A DNA stretch of 64,000 nt, taken from assembly GCA_002694685.1 (NCBI GenBank), contig NZMW01000010.1, positions 310,001 to 374,000 of the forward strand, given 5' to 3'. The position numbers were made by a program, and so were the translations under genes. The notes under the pieces are model-generated. The model ran no database searches, had not been told where the DNA came from, and saw nothing but the letters and a program-made list of their open reading frames with translations. Positions within the stretch are counted from its first letter, which is position 1. Each line of letters opens with the position of its first letter. The stretch is from Balneola sp. (GTDB taxonomy: Bacteria > Bacteroidota > Rhodothermia > Balneolales > Balneolaceae). Below, one piece after another: positions 45,809 through 54,220 of the stretch.

Positions 45809-47235
45809 CAGTTTGCACCAGAAATTTTTAGAGATGTAAAACTCAGGTTCCAAGGCTCATCATCAACCTTCAAACCGGAAACGCGATTATTGCTGAGGAT
45901 ATAAATGGGCGACTCCCAGCTTAAAAACTTCTGAGTTCCGGGATAGGGTCTTGTAGTAAAAGTGACATTATCTGAAATGGCATAAGAGGCATTCATTGAA
46001 AACGAAAAGTTTGCTCCCGTTGCTTGGGGAGCCATATTATTCAGTAAAAACAATTCGAAAGGATGCTCAGTCTGTGTAACAACAAACTGCCGGGTGGCGG
46101 TGTTTTGGTTTGAAGTTAAGTTGACTGAATCAATTTTGACAGATCCCAGGGCTTTATTTTGAAGCAGAGCTTCGGGTTTCAATGCTGTGAAAAACTCGCT
46201 TAGTTGATTATCCTGACCTGAGCTTGTGTTGTAGTAAAGGTTATAGCTTGAAGTGGCTTCTGCTTTACTAAGGTTGAATTGATTAATAAAGCTTTGATTT
46301 AGGTTTCCGGAAGAATCAGCTACAGTGAGTAATGTCGATGCTCCTAGCTCTACTAAAGCGTCAATATTACCCTGAGCAAACTGCTGGTATAAGTCCTTCT
46401 CCGACAGTCCTGAGATAATATCCAGGCGGCTTATTGCTGGGATGAATCCCCGGTAGTCTTTGTTGGTAGTAAGAAGATATGCGTTCCCCTCTTTTTTTAT
46501 GAAGGCAAAACGTCCTGTTCCTGCCGCTTTTTGAATCAGCCCAGTTGTAGGAACCGATTCCTTGGCATAGACAGAAGCCATAGGGTGTGCTAAGCGCTTC
46601 AGGAAGTCAGGCGCCGGTTTATTCATATGAAAAATGACGGTTGAGTCGTTTCGGACTACAATTCCTCCAATCGAAGTTAATACTCGTTTTGCGGGATCTT
46701 TTATATAAGTCTGTTCATTGTGATAAGCAGAGAATCCACGAATGTCTTTGAAATGATCAGCTGTGAAATCAGGGACATTATTGTCAGTCATCCGCTTAAA
46801 TATGTAGCTGACATCAGACGCTTTGAATCGGCGTCCATTTCCACCTTCAAAAACCGAAGAATCATGAAAGTAAATATTGGTTCTTAAGTTAAAGATGAAG
46901 CGGGTTGAATCGCTGTTGACATCCCAGCTTTTTGCCAGTCTTGGCGTAGGGGAACCGAGGCCGTTTAAACTGGTGAGCCCTTCATACAAAAGGTTAATCG
47001 TCCGGAATTCACTATTTGAAGAAGCATAAAGAGGGTCGAGCGATTCAATGGTTGCGATTTCACCAAGCCTGACTTGTATAAAATCATCGCTATCGGAATC
47101 GGGGACATTGAATAGAGAATCAGAAGGTGCTTGTAAAAGGTCTTTAGCGTCCGACTTTACCGTAACTGTTTCGAGGTCCTTACCACAGGAGGCGAAAACG
47201 ATCAGCGGTAATAAAAAGAGGACAAATTTATTCAT
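45808..47235 (-). CDS. Peptide/nickel-type ABC substrate-binding lipoprotein
   Basis: 475 residues. Lipoprotein signal with FASC (Cys17). SBP family 5 segments: GEIATIESLDPLYASSNSEF, NLRTNIYFHDS, FKASDVSYIFKRM and RSIAxAIN-like parts are weak, but the whole pattern (VNSDSTRFIFNLR...F.A.DV.Y..KR) fits. Its permease and ATPase are not in the window, so it may work with a distant transporter, or as a receptor. One base of overlap with nadK. Confidence 0.85.
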   Translation of the reverse strand: MNKFVLFLLPLIVFASCGKDLETVTVKSDAKDLLQAPSDSLFNVPDSDSDDFIQVRLGEIATIESLDPLYASSNSEFRTINLLYEGLTSLNGLGSPTPRLAKSWDVNSDSTRFIFNLRTNIYFHDSSVFEGGNGRRFKASDVSYIFKRMTDNNVPDFTADHFKDIRGFSAYHNEQTYIKDPAKRVLTSIGGIVVRNDSTVIFHMNKPAPDFLKRLAHPMASVYAKESVPTTGLIQKAAGTGRFAFIKKEGNAYLLTTNKDYRGFIPAISRLDIISGLSEKDLYQQFAQGNIDALVELGASTLLTVADSSGNLNQSFINQFNLSKAEATSSYNLYYNTSSGQDNQLSEFFTALKPEALLQNKALGSVKIDSVNLTSNQNTATRQFVVTQTEHPFELFLLNNMAPQATGANFSFSMNASYAISDNVTFTTRPYPGTQKFLSWESPIYILSNNRVSGLKVDDEPWNLSFTSLKISGAN

Positions 47236-47309
47236 GGAGGTGTTCTTTTTCAGATTTAGTAACAGAAAATAAGCAACGTAGAAATCATTCCTTTTAACAT
47301 AGCTGAGTG

Positions 47310-48503
47310 TTAATTTTTACTCCCTTTTAACCCTTTGATACCTTTTAATGCTTTTTCACTCAAAAGATTGGTTTCATAGCTTCTTACCCGGCCATTTTTT
47401 GCCCGGTGTTGCTGAACGCCGATTTCAATCAATTCTTCCATCAATTGCCTGAAACTAATATCCGATTTCTCCCAAAGGTAGAAGGAGAAAGAACCCGGAA
47501 TGGTATTGATCTCATTGAAATAGACTTCTTCGGTATTTGCATTCACCAGGAAGTCTAAACGAGCTAAGCCGGAAGCATCCAGTGCAGAGAAAGTTTTGGT
47601 GGCCAGATTCTGAATTTTCTTAGTGAGTTCTTTAGAAATATCTGCCGGAATAACACGATCAGCGGAGGCCATGCCTTTATCAGCACCGTCACCGCTTTGG
47701 TATTTATCTTCAAAAGAAAGGGTTTCTTTGTGTCCCAATGGTTTTTCGCAAACGCTGGGCCGGCAGTCGTCTGGGGTTCCCATCACAGAGCAGTTTATTT
47801 CCATGAGAGGATTTACGGCTTCTTCGATCAGCATGTGTGCATCGTAACGGAAAGCAGTTTCGACGGCATCAATCAGTTCGGCTTTATCATTGGCGATTGC
47901 CACGCCGATGCTGCTTCCCAGGCTTACCGGTTTTACAATCAGTGGGTAGTCAAAGTCTTCGGCCACCGTAATAATATCTTCCTGTTCTTTCTCCCAATCA
48001 CTTTCATAAAAATTCACAGCTTTAGTAACCGGAATTCCATTGGCTGCTGCAACAAGTTTAGCCTTCACCTTATCCATTCCCAAAGAAGATCCTAACACTC
48101 CGCTTCCGGAATACGGAACATTCATCATTTCACAAACACCCTGGAAAGAGCCATTTTCACCCTCACTTCCATGAAAAGCACAAAGCACAGCATAAACCGG
48201 AAAGCTTTTTGGCTTAGAAAAGAGTCCGCCGCCCTCTTGTTCTTTGAGGTGAGTTTTGCCGGTTTCATATTTCACAAACGCACACGAAACAGACTCGCTT
48301 TGGAGCTTTGAGAGTTCTTTGTAATTGCTCAAATCCAGAAGTTTTTCACCAGTAAGCCACCGCCCCGATTTCGTTACATAAAGAGGAATGCAGTTATATT
48401 CACTTTCTTCGAGGGCTGAAATTGCCTGAATGGCCGTTAAAACTGAAACTTCGTGCTCCGGCGAAACACCGCCAAAGGCCACAATGAGATTTTTTTGAGA
48501 CAT
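47310..48503 (-). CDS. ddl: D-alanine--D-alanine ligase
   Basis: 397 residues, ATP-grasp ligase for the cell wall dipeptide. Seen: GVSPEHEVSVLTA at the N-terminus, CAFHGSEGENGSFQG, VKPVSLGSSIGVAIA, MEINCSVMG, LARLDFLVN and the metal-binding VYFNEINTIPGS. The protein is longer than the typical ~310 residues because of an insert at about 80-110 and a C-terminal basic tail. 74 bases upstream of the binding-protein gene, so probably one transcript. Confidence 0.95.
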   Translation of the reverse strand: MSQKNLIVAFGGVSPEHEVSVLTAIQAISALEESEYNCIPLYVTKSGRWLTGEKLLDLSNYKELSKLQSESVSCAFVKYETGKTHLKEQEGGGLFSKPKSFPVYAVLCAFHGSEGENGSFQGVCEMMNVPYSGSGVLGSSLGMDKVKAKLVAAANGIPVTKAVNFYESDWEKEQEDIITVAEDFDYPLIVKPVSLGSSIGVAIANDKAELIDAVETAFRYDAHMLIEEAVNPLMEINCSVMGTPDDCRPSVCEKPLGHKETLSFEDKYQSGDGADKGMASADRVIPADISKELTKKIQNLATKTFSALDASGLARLDFLVNANTEEVYFNEINTIPGSFSFYLWEKSDISFRQLMEELIEIGVQQHRAKNGRVRSYETNLLSEKALKGIKGLKGSKN

Positions 48504-48720
48504 ATCGTTTAAATAAGTTTATAGCCGAAAATAGGATTGTTTACGTTCAATTGTTAATAGCAGTTAGTTTTTAGTTAGATGGTTTTAGGGGGTTGGTAGT
48601 CTTGAAAATCTTAACACCTAAAACCTCGTATCTAATACCTATCTTATAAAACTTGATCTTGTTCCTCAAACTGATATTTTCAATATTCGTTGTCCTCATC
48701 AACCTTAAAAAAATTCGTGC

Positions 48721-49617
48721 ATGAGTAAGGTAATTACATCCGTCAATCAATTGGATTTTAACGTCTCTGAGCTGGAAAATATGCCGGCGCCAGAGAAAGT
48801 TCTTTTGGTAAAGCCAACATATTTTTCGGTGGAGTATGTAATTAATCCGCACATGGAAGGCCATATCGGCGACGTTGATAAATTGGCTGCGCAAAATGAA
48901 TGGGAACATCTTAAGGCCGCTTACGAAGAATTAGGTTTTTATGTGCATGTGGAAGAAGGAAGGCGGGGATTTCCAGATATGGTTTTCTGTGCAAATCAAA
49001 GTTTGCCGAACATCACAAAAGACGGCAAGAAGGAAGTGATTATGAGCGTGATGAACTCAGAGCAGCGGAAAGGTGAGGTGCCATTCATTCAGAAAGTGTA
49101 CGAAGAGACCAGCTATGAAATTGTACATCTGGATAACACCCGTTTTTCCAGTTTTGAAGGGATGGGCGATGCCATCTGGCATTTCAAAAAAAGATTGCTT
49201 TGGGGAGGGTACGGATACCGATCTTCCAAAGAAGTGTACGATGTGATTTCAGAAACCTTTGATACTCCGGTAATAGCGCTCGAGCTGGTTGATGAACGGT
49301 TTTATCACCTGGACACCTGCCTGTGTATGCTTGATTCCGAAACAGTGATGTATTATCCAAAGGCGTTCACTGATAACGGAAAAGAACTGATCCATACTCT
49401 GTTCAAAAATGTAATTGAAGTTTCTAAGTATGAGGCTGAAAAGTTATTCGCCTGTAATGCTACCTGTCCCGATGGAAAGAATGTATTTATTCAGCAAGGC
49501 TGTGTCGATGTAAATCATAAGCTGAAAGAAGCCGGGTTTAAAATTCATGAATTCAGCACCTATCAATTCCTAAAAAGCGGCGGTTCTGTGTTTTGCATGA
49601 AAATGCTGTTGTGGTAG
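48721..49617 (+). CDS. Amidinotransferase/DDAH family hydrolase (arginine-deiminase fold)
   Basis: 298 residues. Seen: Asp/Glu binding loop RRGFPDMVFCANQS, His in ERFYHLDTCLCML, and a Cys near the C-terminus in SGGSVFCMKM: the Cys-His-acid set of the DDAH / arginine deiminase superfamily. Likely hydrolyses a guanidino compound such as methylarginine or arginine. Divergent from ddl; the 217-base gap shows no clear promoter or operator. Confidence 0.88.
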   Translation: MSKVITSVNQLDFNVSELENMPAPEKVLLVKPTYFSVEYVINPHMEGHIGDVDKLAAQNEWEHLKAAYEELGFYVHVEEGRRGFPDMVFCANQSLPNITKDGKKEVIMSVMNSEQRKGEVPFIQKVYEETSYEIVHLDNTRFSSFEGMGDAIWHFKKRLLWGGYGYRSSKEVYDVISETFDTPVIALELVDERFYHLDTCLCMLDSETVMYYPKAFTDNGKELIHTLFKNVIEVSKYEAEKLFACNATCPDGKNVFIQQGCVDVNHKLKEAGFKIHEFSTYQFLKSGGSVFCMKMLLW

Positions 49618-49630
49618 GATGTAATGTTGT

Positions 49631-49695
49631 AATTTTAAATGTTAAGTGTTAAATGAAGAACTCCATTTAACACTTAACACTGAGCATTTAAAATT
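49631..49695. repeat. Long inverted repeat between the DDAH-like and acylase genes
   Basis: 25 bp of pairing in two blocks: outer AATTTTAAATG (49631-49641) with CATTTAAAATT (49685-49695) and inner TTAAGTGTTAAATG (49642-49655) with CATTTAACACTTAA (49664-49677), one 7-base bulge and an 8-base loop. It ends six bases before the acylase ATG at 49702. Could be a terminator of the upstream gene, a regulatory hairpin covering the start, or remains of a repeat. Confidence 0.7.
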
Positions 49696-49701
49696 TTCTG
49701 T

Positions 49702-52122
49702 ATGAACTATGTAAAGTCTGGAATCTCGTTTCTCATCCTCCTCGCTCTTATCATCTCCTTAAACACAAAATTTGGTTCAGTTCCACCCTTAGGTAAGTTT
49801 TTTGATCCGGATGCCGGATTTTGGGCAAACGCTGAGACTTCGGTTCCTAACTCAGAGGAGTTAGATATTCCCGGCTTGAAAGAGGACGTATCGGTGTATT
49901 ATGATGACCGTCGCGTACCACATATTTTTGCTAAGAATGATCATGATTTATACTTAGCTCAGGGATATATAGAGGCTCAAGACCGGCTGTTTCAAATGGA
50001 GATGCAAACCTATGACGCAGCAGGAAGATTAGCTGAAATTGTGGGTCCATCACTACTAAACCGGGACAAGAATACGCGTCGCTGGGGAATGCCTTATGGG
50101 GCAGAAAAGGCTTTGGAGGAAATTCAAAAAGAACCAGCCATGCTCGAAGCGATTACGGCATATGCAGATGGGGTGAATGCCTTTATTGATGAACTTTCCC
50201 CTGCCGACTATCCGCTAGAATATAAAATTCTGAACACTGCTCCTGAAAAGTGGGTGCCGCTTAAAACGGCCTTACTGTTTAAAAACATGACCCGAACATT
50301 GGCAGGAAGAAGCAATGACGATCGCACCAGCAATACGCTTGCTTACTTTGGTGAAGATTTTGTAGAGCAATTTTTTACCCGCGATCCAGAACTTAATGAC
50401 CCGATTATTCCTCCCTCAAGAGAATGGGATTTTGAAACCGATATTCCAGAAGCTCCTGATAGCTTATACGTTCCTGCTTCAGCTAAAGAGGTGCAAGCTT
50501 TTACTGTTGAAGAAGGAATCGGGAGTAACAACTGGGCGGTAAGCGGAGATAAGACGGCCTCAGGTTATCCTATTTTGGCTAATGATCCACACCTTTCTTT
50601 GACGCTTCCCTCAATTTGGTATGAAGTTCAGCTACATGCCCCCGGAGTAAATACGTATGGGGTAAGTTTACAAGGCTCACCTGGAGTGGTTATAGGCTTT
50701 AACGAAGATGTAGCATGGGGCGTGACAAACGTCGGCTCCGATGTATTGGATTGGTATGAAATCAAATTCAAAGATGATAACAAGCAAGAATACTGGCACG
50801 ATGGGAAGTGGAAACCCACATCAACCCGAATAGAAGAGATAAAAGTACGCGGGCAGGAAACGGTGATGGATACGGTTATATACACCCATCATGGACCGGT
50901 AACTGAAGTTCAATCTAATGTAAATGATGAACGGGCTCCGGTGTACCATGCGATGCGTTGGATTGCTCATGAACCTTCTAATGAATTCAAAACTTTTTAT
51001 GAATTGAACCGGGCAGAAGATTATGAGGACTACGTGACTGCTCTGAAAAATTATAAGGCGCCCGCTCAGAATTTTGTTTTTGCGAGTAATGAAGGTGATA
51101 TAGCTATCTGGGTAAATGGGTTGTTCCCGAATAAGTGGGAGCATCAGGGGCGAACGGTGAGTGATGGGACAGACCCTGCTTACGACTGGCAAGGATGGAT
51201 TCCCCGAGATCACGTTCCTCATATTAAAAATCCGGAAAGAGGTTTTGTGAGTTCGGCTAATCAGGAATCAGCGGCACCGGACTACCCCTATTACCTGGAT
51301 GATGATTTTGCTCCTTTTGAACGAGGTCGAAGAATCAATGATCTGCTGGAGTCCATGGAAAACATCACACCACAAGATATGCAGGAAATGCAGATGGATG
51401 ATTACAGCTATTATGCTGCTACTCTGTTACCAAGCTTGTTAATGTGGACGGATCAATCCAGCCTGTCTCCCGAAGAACAAGTGCTTTATGACTTATTGGA
51501 AGAGTGGAATTATCATATGGATGCAGAGGAATTAACTCCATCAATATTCCGGCAGTGGGCAAGTAATTTCTATGGTGCTGTGCTGTACGATGAATATGAA
51601 ACCACAGAGGCCAGCCTCCGCTACCCCTCTCGTGATATCTTTGTTGAGAGAGTGAAAACCGATCCGGATTTTTCATTTATAGATGATTTGACTACTGAAG
51701 GAGTTGAAACCAGAGAAGATCTTGCTTTAGCTACCCTAAAAGAAACTTATTCTGAACTTACTACCGCATGGGGAGCATTAGGAGATCAATGGAAGTGGGG
51801 AGTTGCTATCAACAATGATATTGATCACCTGGCCAACATTCCCGGATTAGGAGCAGAGAATTTATTTAGCAGTGGTTCTTCTGATGCCGTAAATGCTACT
51901 CGTGGTGGCAATGGACCTTCCTGGAGAATGGTGGTTGAGTTAGGTCCTGAAGTAAAAGGCTGGGGAGTATATCCAGGCGGGGCTTCCGGAAACCCGGGTT
52001 CGCCAAATTATGACTCTATGATTGAAACGTGGCGAACAGGAGGTCTTTTCGAATTAGATTTTTTCAAAGAAGAACCTTCGGACTTTAACTACAAGTTGAG
52101 CCTCAAATCTGCTGACTCATAA
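49702..52122 (+). CDS. Penicillin acylase family protein (Ntn hydrolase)
   Basis: 806 residues. Hydrophobic N-terminus (ISFLILLALIISL) that may be a signal or anchor. Alpha chain about 50-270, then the autocleavage site at Ser275 in EGIGSNNWAVSG, the new N-terminal nucleophile of the beta chain. Then NDPHLSLTLPSIWYEVQLH and FNEDVAWGVTNVGSDVLD follow, as in penicillin/acyl-homoserine-lactone acylases. It hydrolyses amide bonds of acyl compounds; substrate unknown. A small membrane-protein gene overlaps its stop by one base. Confidence 0.93.
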   Translation: MNYVKSGISFLILLALIISLNTKFGSVPPLGKFFDPDAGFWANAETSVPNSEELDIPGLKEDVSVYYDDRRVPHIFAKNDHDLYLAQGYIEAQDRLFQMEMQTYDAAGRLAEIVGPSLLNRDKNTRRWGMPYGAEKALEEIQKEPAMLEAITAYADGVNAFIDELSPADYPLEYKILNTAPEKWVPLKTALLFKNMTRTLAGRSNDDRTSNTLAYFGEDFVEQFFTRDPELNDPIIPPSREWDFETDIPEAPDSLYVPASAKEVQAFTVEEGIGSNNWAVSGDKTASGYPILANDPHLSLTLPSIWYEVQLHAPGVNTYGVSLQGSPGVVIGFNEDVAWGVTNVGSDVLDWYEIKFKDDNKQEYWHDGKWKPTSTRIEEIKVRGQETVMDTVIYTHHGPVTEVQSNVNDERAPVYHAMRWIAHEPSNEFKTFYELNRAEDYEDYVTALKNYKAPAQNFVFASNEGDIAIWVNGLFPNKWEHQGRTVSDGTDPAYDWQGWIPRDHVPHIKNPERGFVSSANQESAAPDYPYYLDDDFAPFERGRRINDLLESMENITPQDMQEMQMDDYSYYAATLLPSLLMWTDQSSLSPEEQVLYDLLEEWNYHMDAEELTPSIFRQWASNFYGAVLYDEYETTEASLRYPSRDIFVERVKTDPDFSFIDDLTTEGVETREDLALATLKETYSELTTAWGALGDQWKWGVAINNDIDHLANIPGLGAENLFSSGSSDAVNATRGGNGPSWRMVVELGPEVKGWGVYPGGASGNPGSPNYDSMIETWRTGGLFELDFFKEEPSDFNYKLSLKSADS

Positions 52123-52460
52123 TGAGATCATCTTCATCTAAACAAAGTAGAAACTTCATCCGGTTTAGTATATTTCTTCTTGTCTTGCCGGTTTTATATT
52201 TGGGATTGTGGTTCTCCATTTCAGCGGATGACTCCCTTTCCTATTTTGAGCAGGTACAAATGTTGATGAGCTATTTTCCTGAGTCAGTCAGGGACCCTTA
52301 TAAAATCACTTTATTCTTTTTTGTAGAAAGTCTGTCAGCTACAATCCTAAGCTTTTATGGATATTTGAAAGCCGAATCAAAAAAGGCACAGCTGACAACC
52401 ATTATAATCTGCTGCATATCAACTTTACTTTCCGCATGGTTCGGAATGACATTAATCTAA
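52122..52460 (+). CDS. Small membrane protein, unknown
   Basis: 112 residues. Three hydrophobic stretches are seen: FSIFLLVLPVLYLGLWF, ITLFFFVESLSATILSFYG and TTIIICCISTLLSAWFGM. Not recognised. Its ATG overlaps the acylase stop (TAATG), so it is made with the acylase and may help anchor or serve it. Convergent with the flippase-like gene at 52496. Confidence 0.75.
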   Translation: MRSSSSKQSRNFIRFSIFLLVLPVLYLGLWFSISADDSLSYFEQVQMLMSYFPESVRDPYKITLFFFVESLSATILSFYGYLKAESKKAQLTTIIICCISTLLSAWFGMTLI

Positions 52461-52476
52461 GTCCACTTCAACATTC

Positions 52477-52503
52477 AACATTGAATGTTCCTTATTCAAT
52501 GTT
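52477..52503. terminator. 10-bp perfect hairpin between convergent genes
   Basis: AACATTGAAT and ATTCAATGTT, seven-base loop. It covers the stop codon of the gene at 52496-53524. It is AT-rich with no T tract, so a terminator role is possible but weak. Confidence 0.45.
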
Positions 52504-53524
52504 CATTCGCCTCTTTCTTCATCATCACATACTTATTGATGGCGAGCATAGTTGGGGAAGAGATCATAATTAAGACAAGCGTAGAGGCATGAGCAATGGT
52601 TGCGTATGCAAGTCCCGTAGCTTCAGGTACAGCGTAAAAAATGAAGAGTGCTTTGGTAATAAAAAGGTGGTATGTGCCCACTCCGCCCGGGGTTGGGATA
52701 GAAAGCCCAACAGCGCTTACAACCGTTAGCACGATAGCTTCAGTGATACCCAAATTATAGACTTCCTGCATGTCAAACATCCAAAACCCGATGTAGGTCA
52801 TAGCAATATAGAAAGCCCAGATAAGAAGCGAATAAAAGATAAATAAAGGCCAGTTCTTGAGTTCTTTTATAGCCAATAAGCCGTCTACAAATGTTTTAAT
52901 AATACGCTGAACGCTATGAGCAAAATCAGCGATTTTTCCGTCTGTTTTTTCAGCTGCTTTTTTAAAAAGCCAGAATAATCCGGCCAGGCCTGCAGCTGCG
53001 ATCAGCCCAAACTTAAGCAGCGTTAAAAAGAAACTAAGCTGTGTTTCTGAACTGGTGATATCAACGCCAAAAAGCCGTGATAAAACCTGAGGATCGGCAA
53101 CCAGGAAAACAACAACAAAAGCCATTAAAAGCAACATCCCAAGTAAGTCGACAACCCGTTCTAAAACAATTGTGCCGATGATTTTGCTGTTACTTTCATC
53201 AACCTGCCGGGCAACATAAACGGGGCGGGCAACTTCGCCAACTCTGGGTAAAGGGATATTTACGAGATAGCCAAACAGTACCCCGGTAAAAAGCGTGGTT
53301 TTTGAAGGGACTTTCTCTTTATTGGTAAATAACATTTCCCATCGAAGAGCGCGGATATAGTGAGCCAGAAGCGTAGTAATGACAAATGGTAAAATCCAGA
53401 ACCAAGTCATGTCGCGGGCTGACTCAACAACTTCCGAAAACTCTACTTCCTTAAAAGCTAACCAGAGGAAAAGAATCCCTAGTAAAACACTGCCAACAAC
53501 TTTTAGTACTTTTTTTGTATCCAT
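52496..53524 (-). CDS. Lysylphosphatidylglycerol synthase TM-region / UPF0104 flippase family
   Basis: 342 residues with about eight membrane helices. Seen: ALRWEMLFTNKEKVPSKTTLFTG, GVLFGYLVNIPLPRVGEVARPVYVARQ and SIPTPGGVGTYHLFITKALF, the standard blocks of this family. No catalytic synthase domain is attached. Probably an integral membrane lipid-handling protein. Located downstream of lolA. Confidence 0.88.
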   Translation of the reverse strand: MDTKKVLKVVGSVLLGILFLWLAFKEVEFSEVVESARDMTWFWILPFVITTLLAHYIRALRWEMLFTNKEKVPSKTTLFTGVLFGYLVNIPLPRVGEVARPVYVARQVDESNSKIIGTIVLERVVDLLGMLLLMAFVVVFLVADPQVLSRLFGVDITSSETQLSFFLTLLKFGLIAAAGLAGLFWLFKKAAEKTDGKIADFAHSVQRIIKTFVDGLLAIKELKNWPLFIFYSLLIWAFYIAMTYIGFWMFDMQEVYNLGITEAIVLTVVSAVGLSIPTPGGVGTYHLFITKALFIFYAVPEATGLAYATIAHASTLVLIMISSPTMLAINKYVMMKKEANEH

Positions 53525-53593
53525 TAATAAATTTAGTGCATTCGTTAATGGTTATTCGTTTTCCTCCAGATTAACGAATAACGACTACCGAAA

Positions 53594-54220
53594 TTAATAT
53601 CTCATATCTACCACTTCGGCATCTTCGGGATAGGAGATTTGAAAAAGATCTTTTGCCGGATCAAGAAAAGTGCCGTTGGTAAAATTAGTTTCAATTTCAT
53701 TGTCAGAAATATCCCATGCAGTAATCTTAACAGGCCTTGATTGACGATCAATTAAGATTTCAACCCTGGAAAACACTGCAAAGTCATCGTCCGTTGTAAG
53801 AGTGATTTTAGTACGCTGACCGGCTTGCTCCTCAGAAACAGAGTAGGTTGAGTCAATACCGCCTAACATTCGTGAAGGGGCAAAATCGTCTTCCTCAGAA
53901 TCATAAAAATCAATGATGACTCGGTTTCGGGAAGGGTCGTAGACCTTTGAGGTTTCTCCATCTACAACTACAACCTGGCCGTCTGCTTCGAGTTTATAGC
54001 GGATTTTATCCAGCCAGATTTCTCCCTGGCTTTCAGTTACTTCTCCCGTGTAAGAATCGGTAAAGGTTTGACTGAAAATAGCCCGAAAGACTTGACCGTC
54101 ATCGAACTGGTTTTTAAGCCGGTCGAAGTTGGGTGTTTGGGCTAATAGAGAGGTTGTTAGCAGTCCAAAAATAAGGACTAAAAAAGGAGTTCTGATACGT
54201 TTAAAATTCATCCAATCCAT
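53594..54220 (-). CDS. lolA: Outer-membrane lipoprotein carrier protein LolA family
   Basis: 208 residues. Signal peptide (FLVLIFGLLTTSLLAQ). Then the LolA barrel outline: FRAIFSQTFTDSYTGEVTESQGEIWLDKIRYKLEADGQ, DGETSKVYDPSRNRVIIDFY, RVEILIDRQSRPVKITAWD. Ferries lipoproteins across the periplasm to the outer membrane. ATG at 54220 or 54211. It overlaps the end of ftsK by 20 bases. Confidence 0.9.
   Translation of the reverse strand: MDWMNFKRIRTPFLVLIFGLLTTSLLAQTPNFDRLKNQFDDGQVFRAIFSQTFTDSYTGEVTESQGEIWLDKIRYKLEADGQVVVVDGETSKVYDPSRNRVIIDFYDSEEDDFAPSRMLGGIDSTYSVSEEQAGQRTKITLTTDDDFAVFSRVEILIDRQSRPVKITAWDISDNEIETNFTNGTFLDPAKDLFQISYPEDAEVVDMRY

Noticed and set aside
45809-45853. Longer NAD kinase N-terminus
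   Set aside because: Residues are not family-like; ATG 45808 gives the standard start and one-base coupling.
48571-48909. Minus-strand open frame of 112 codons overlapping the DDAH-like gene
   Set aside because: No family features, covers the start of a well-supported gene, composition like a shadow frame.
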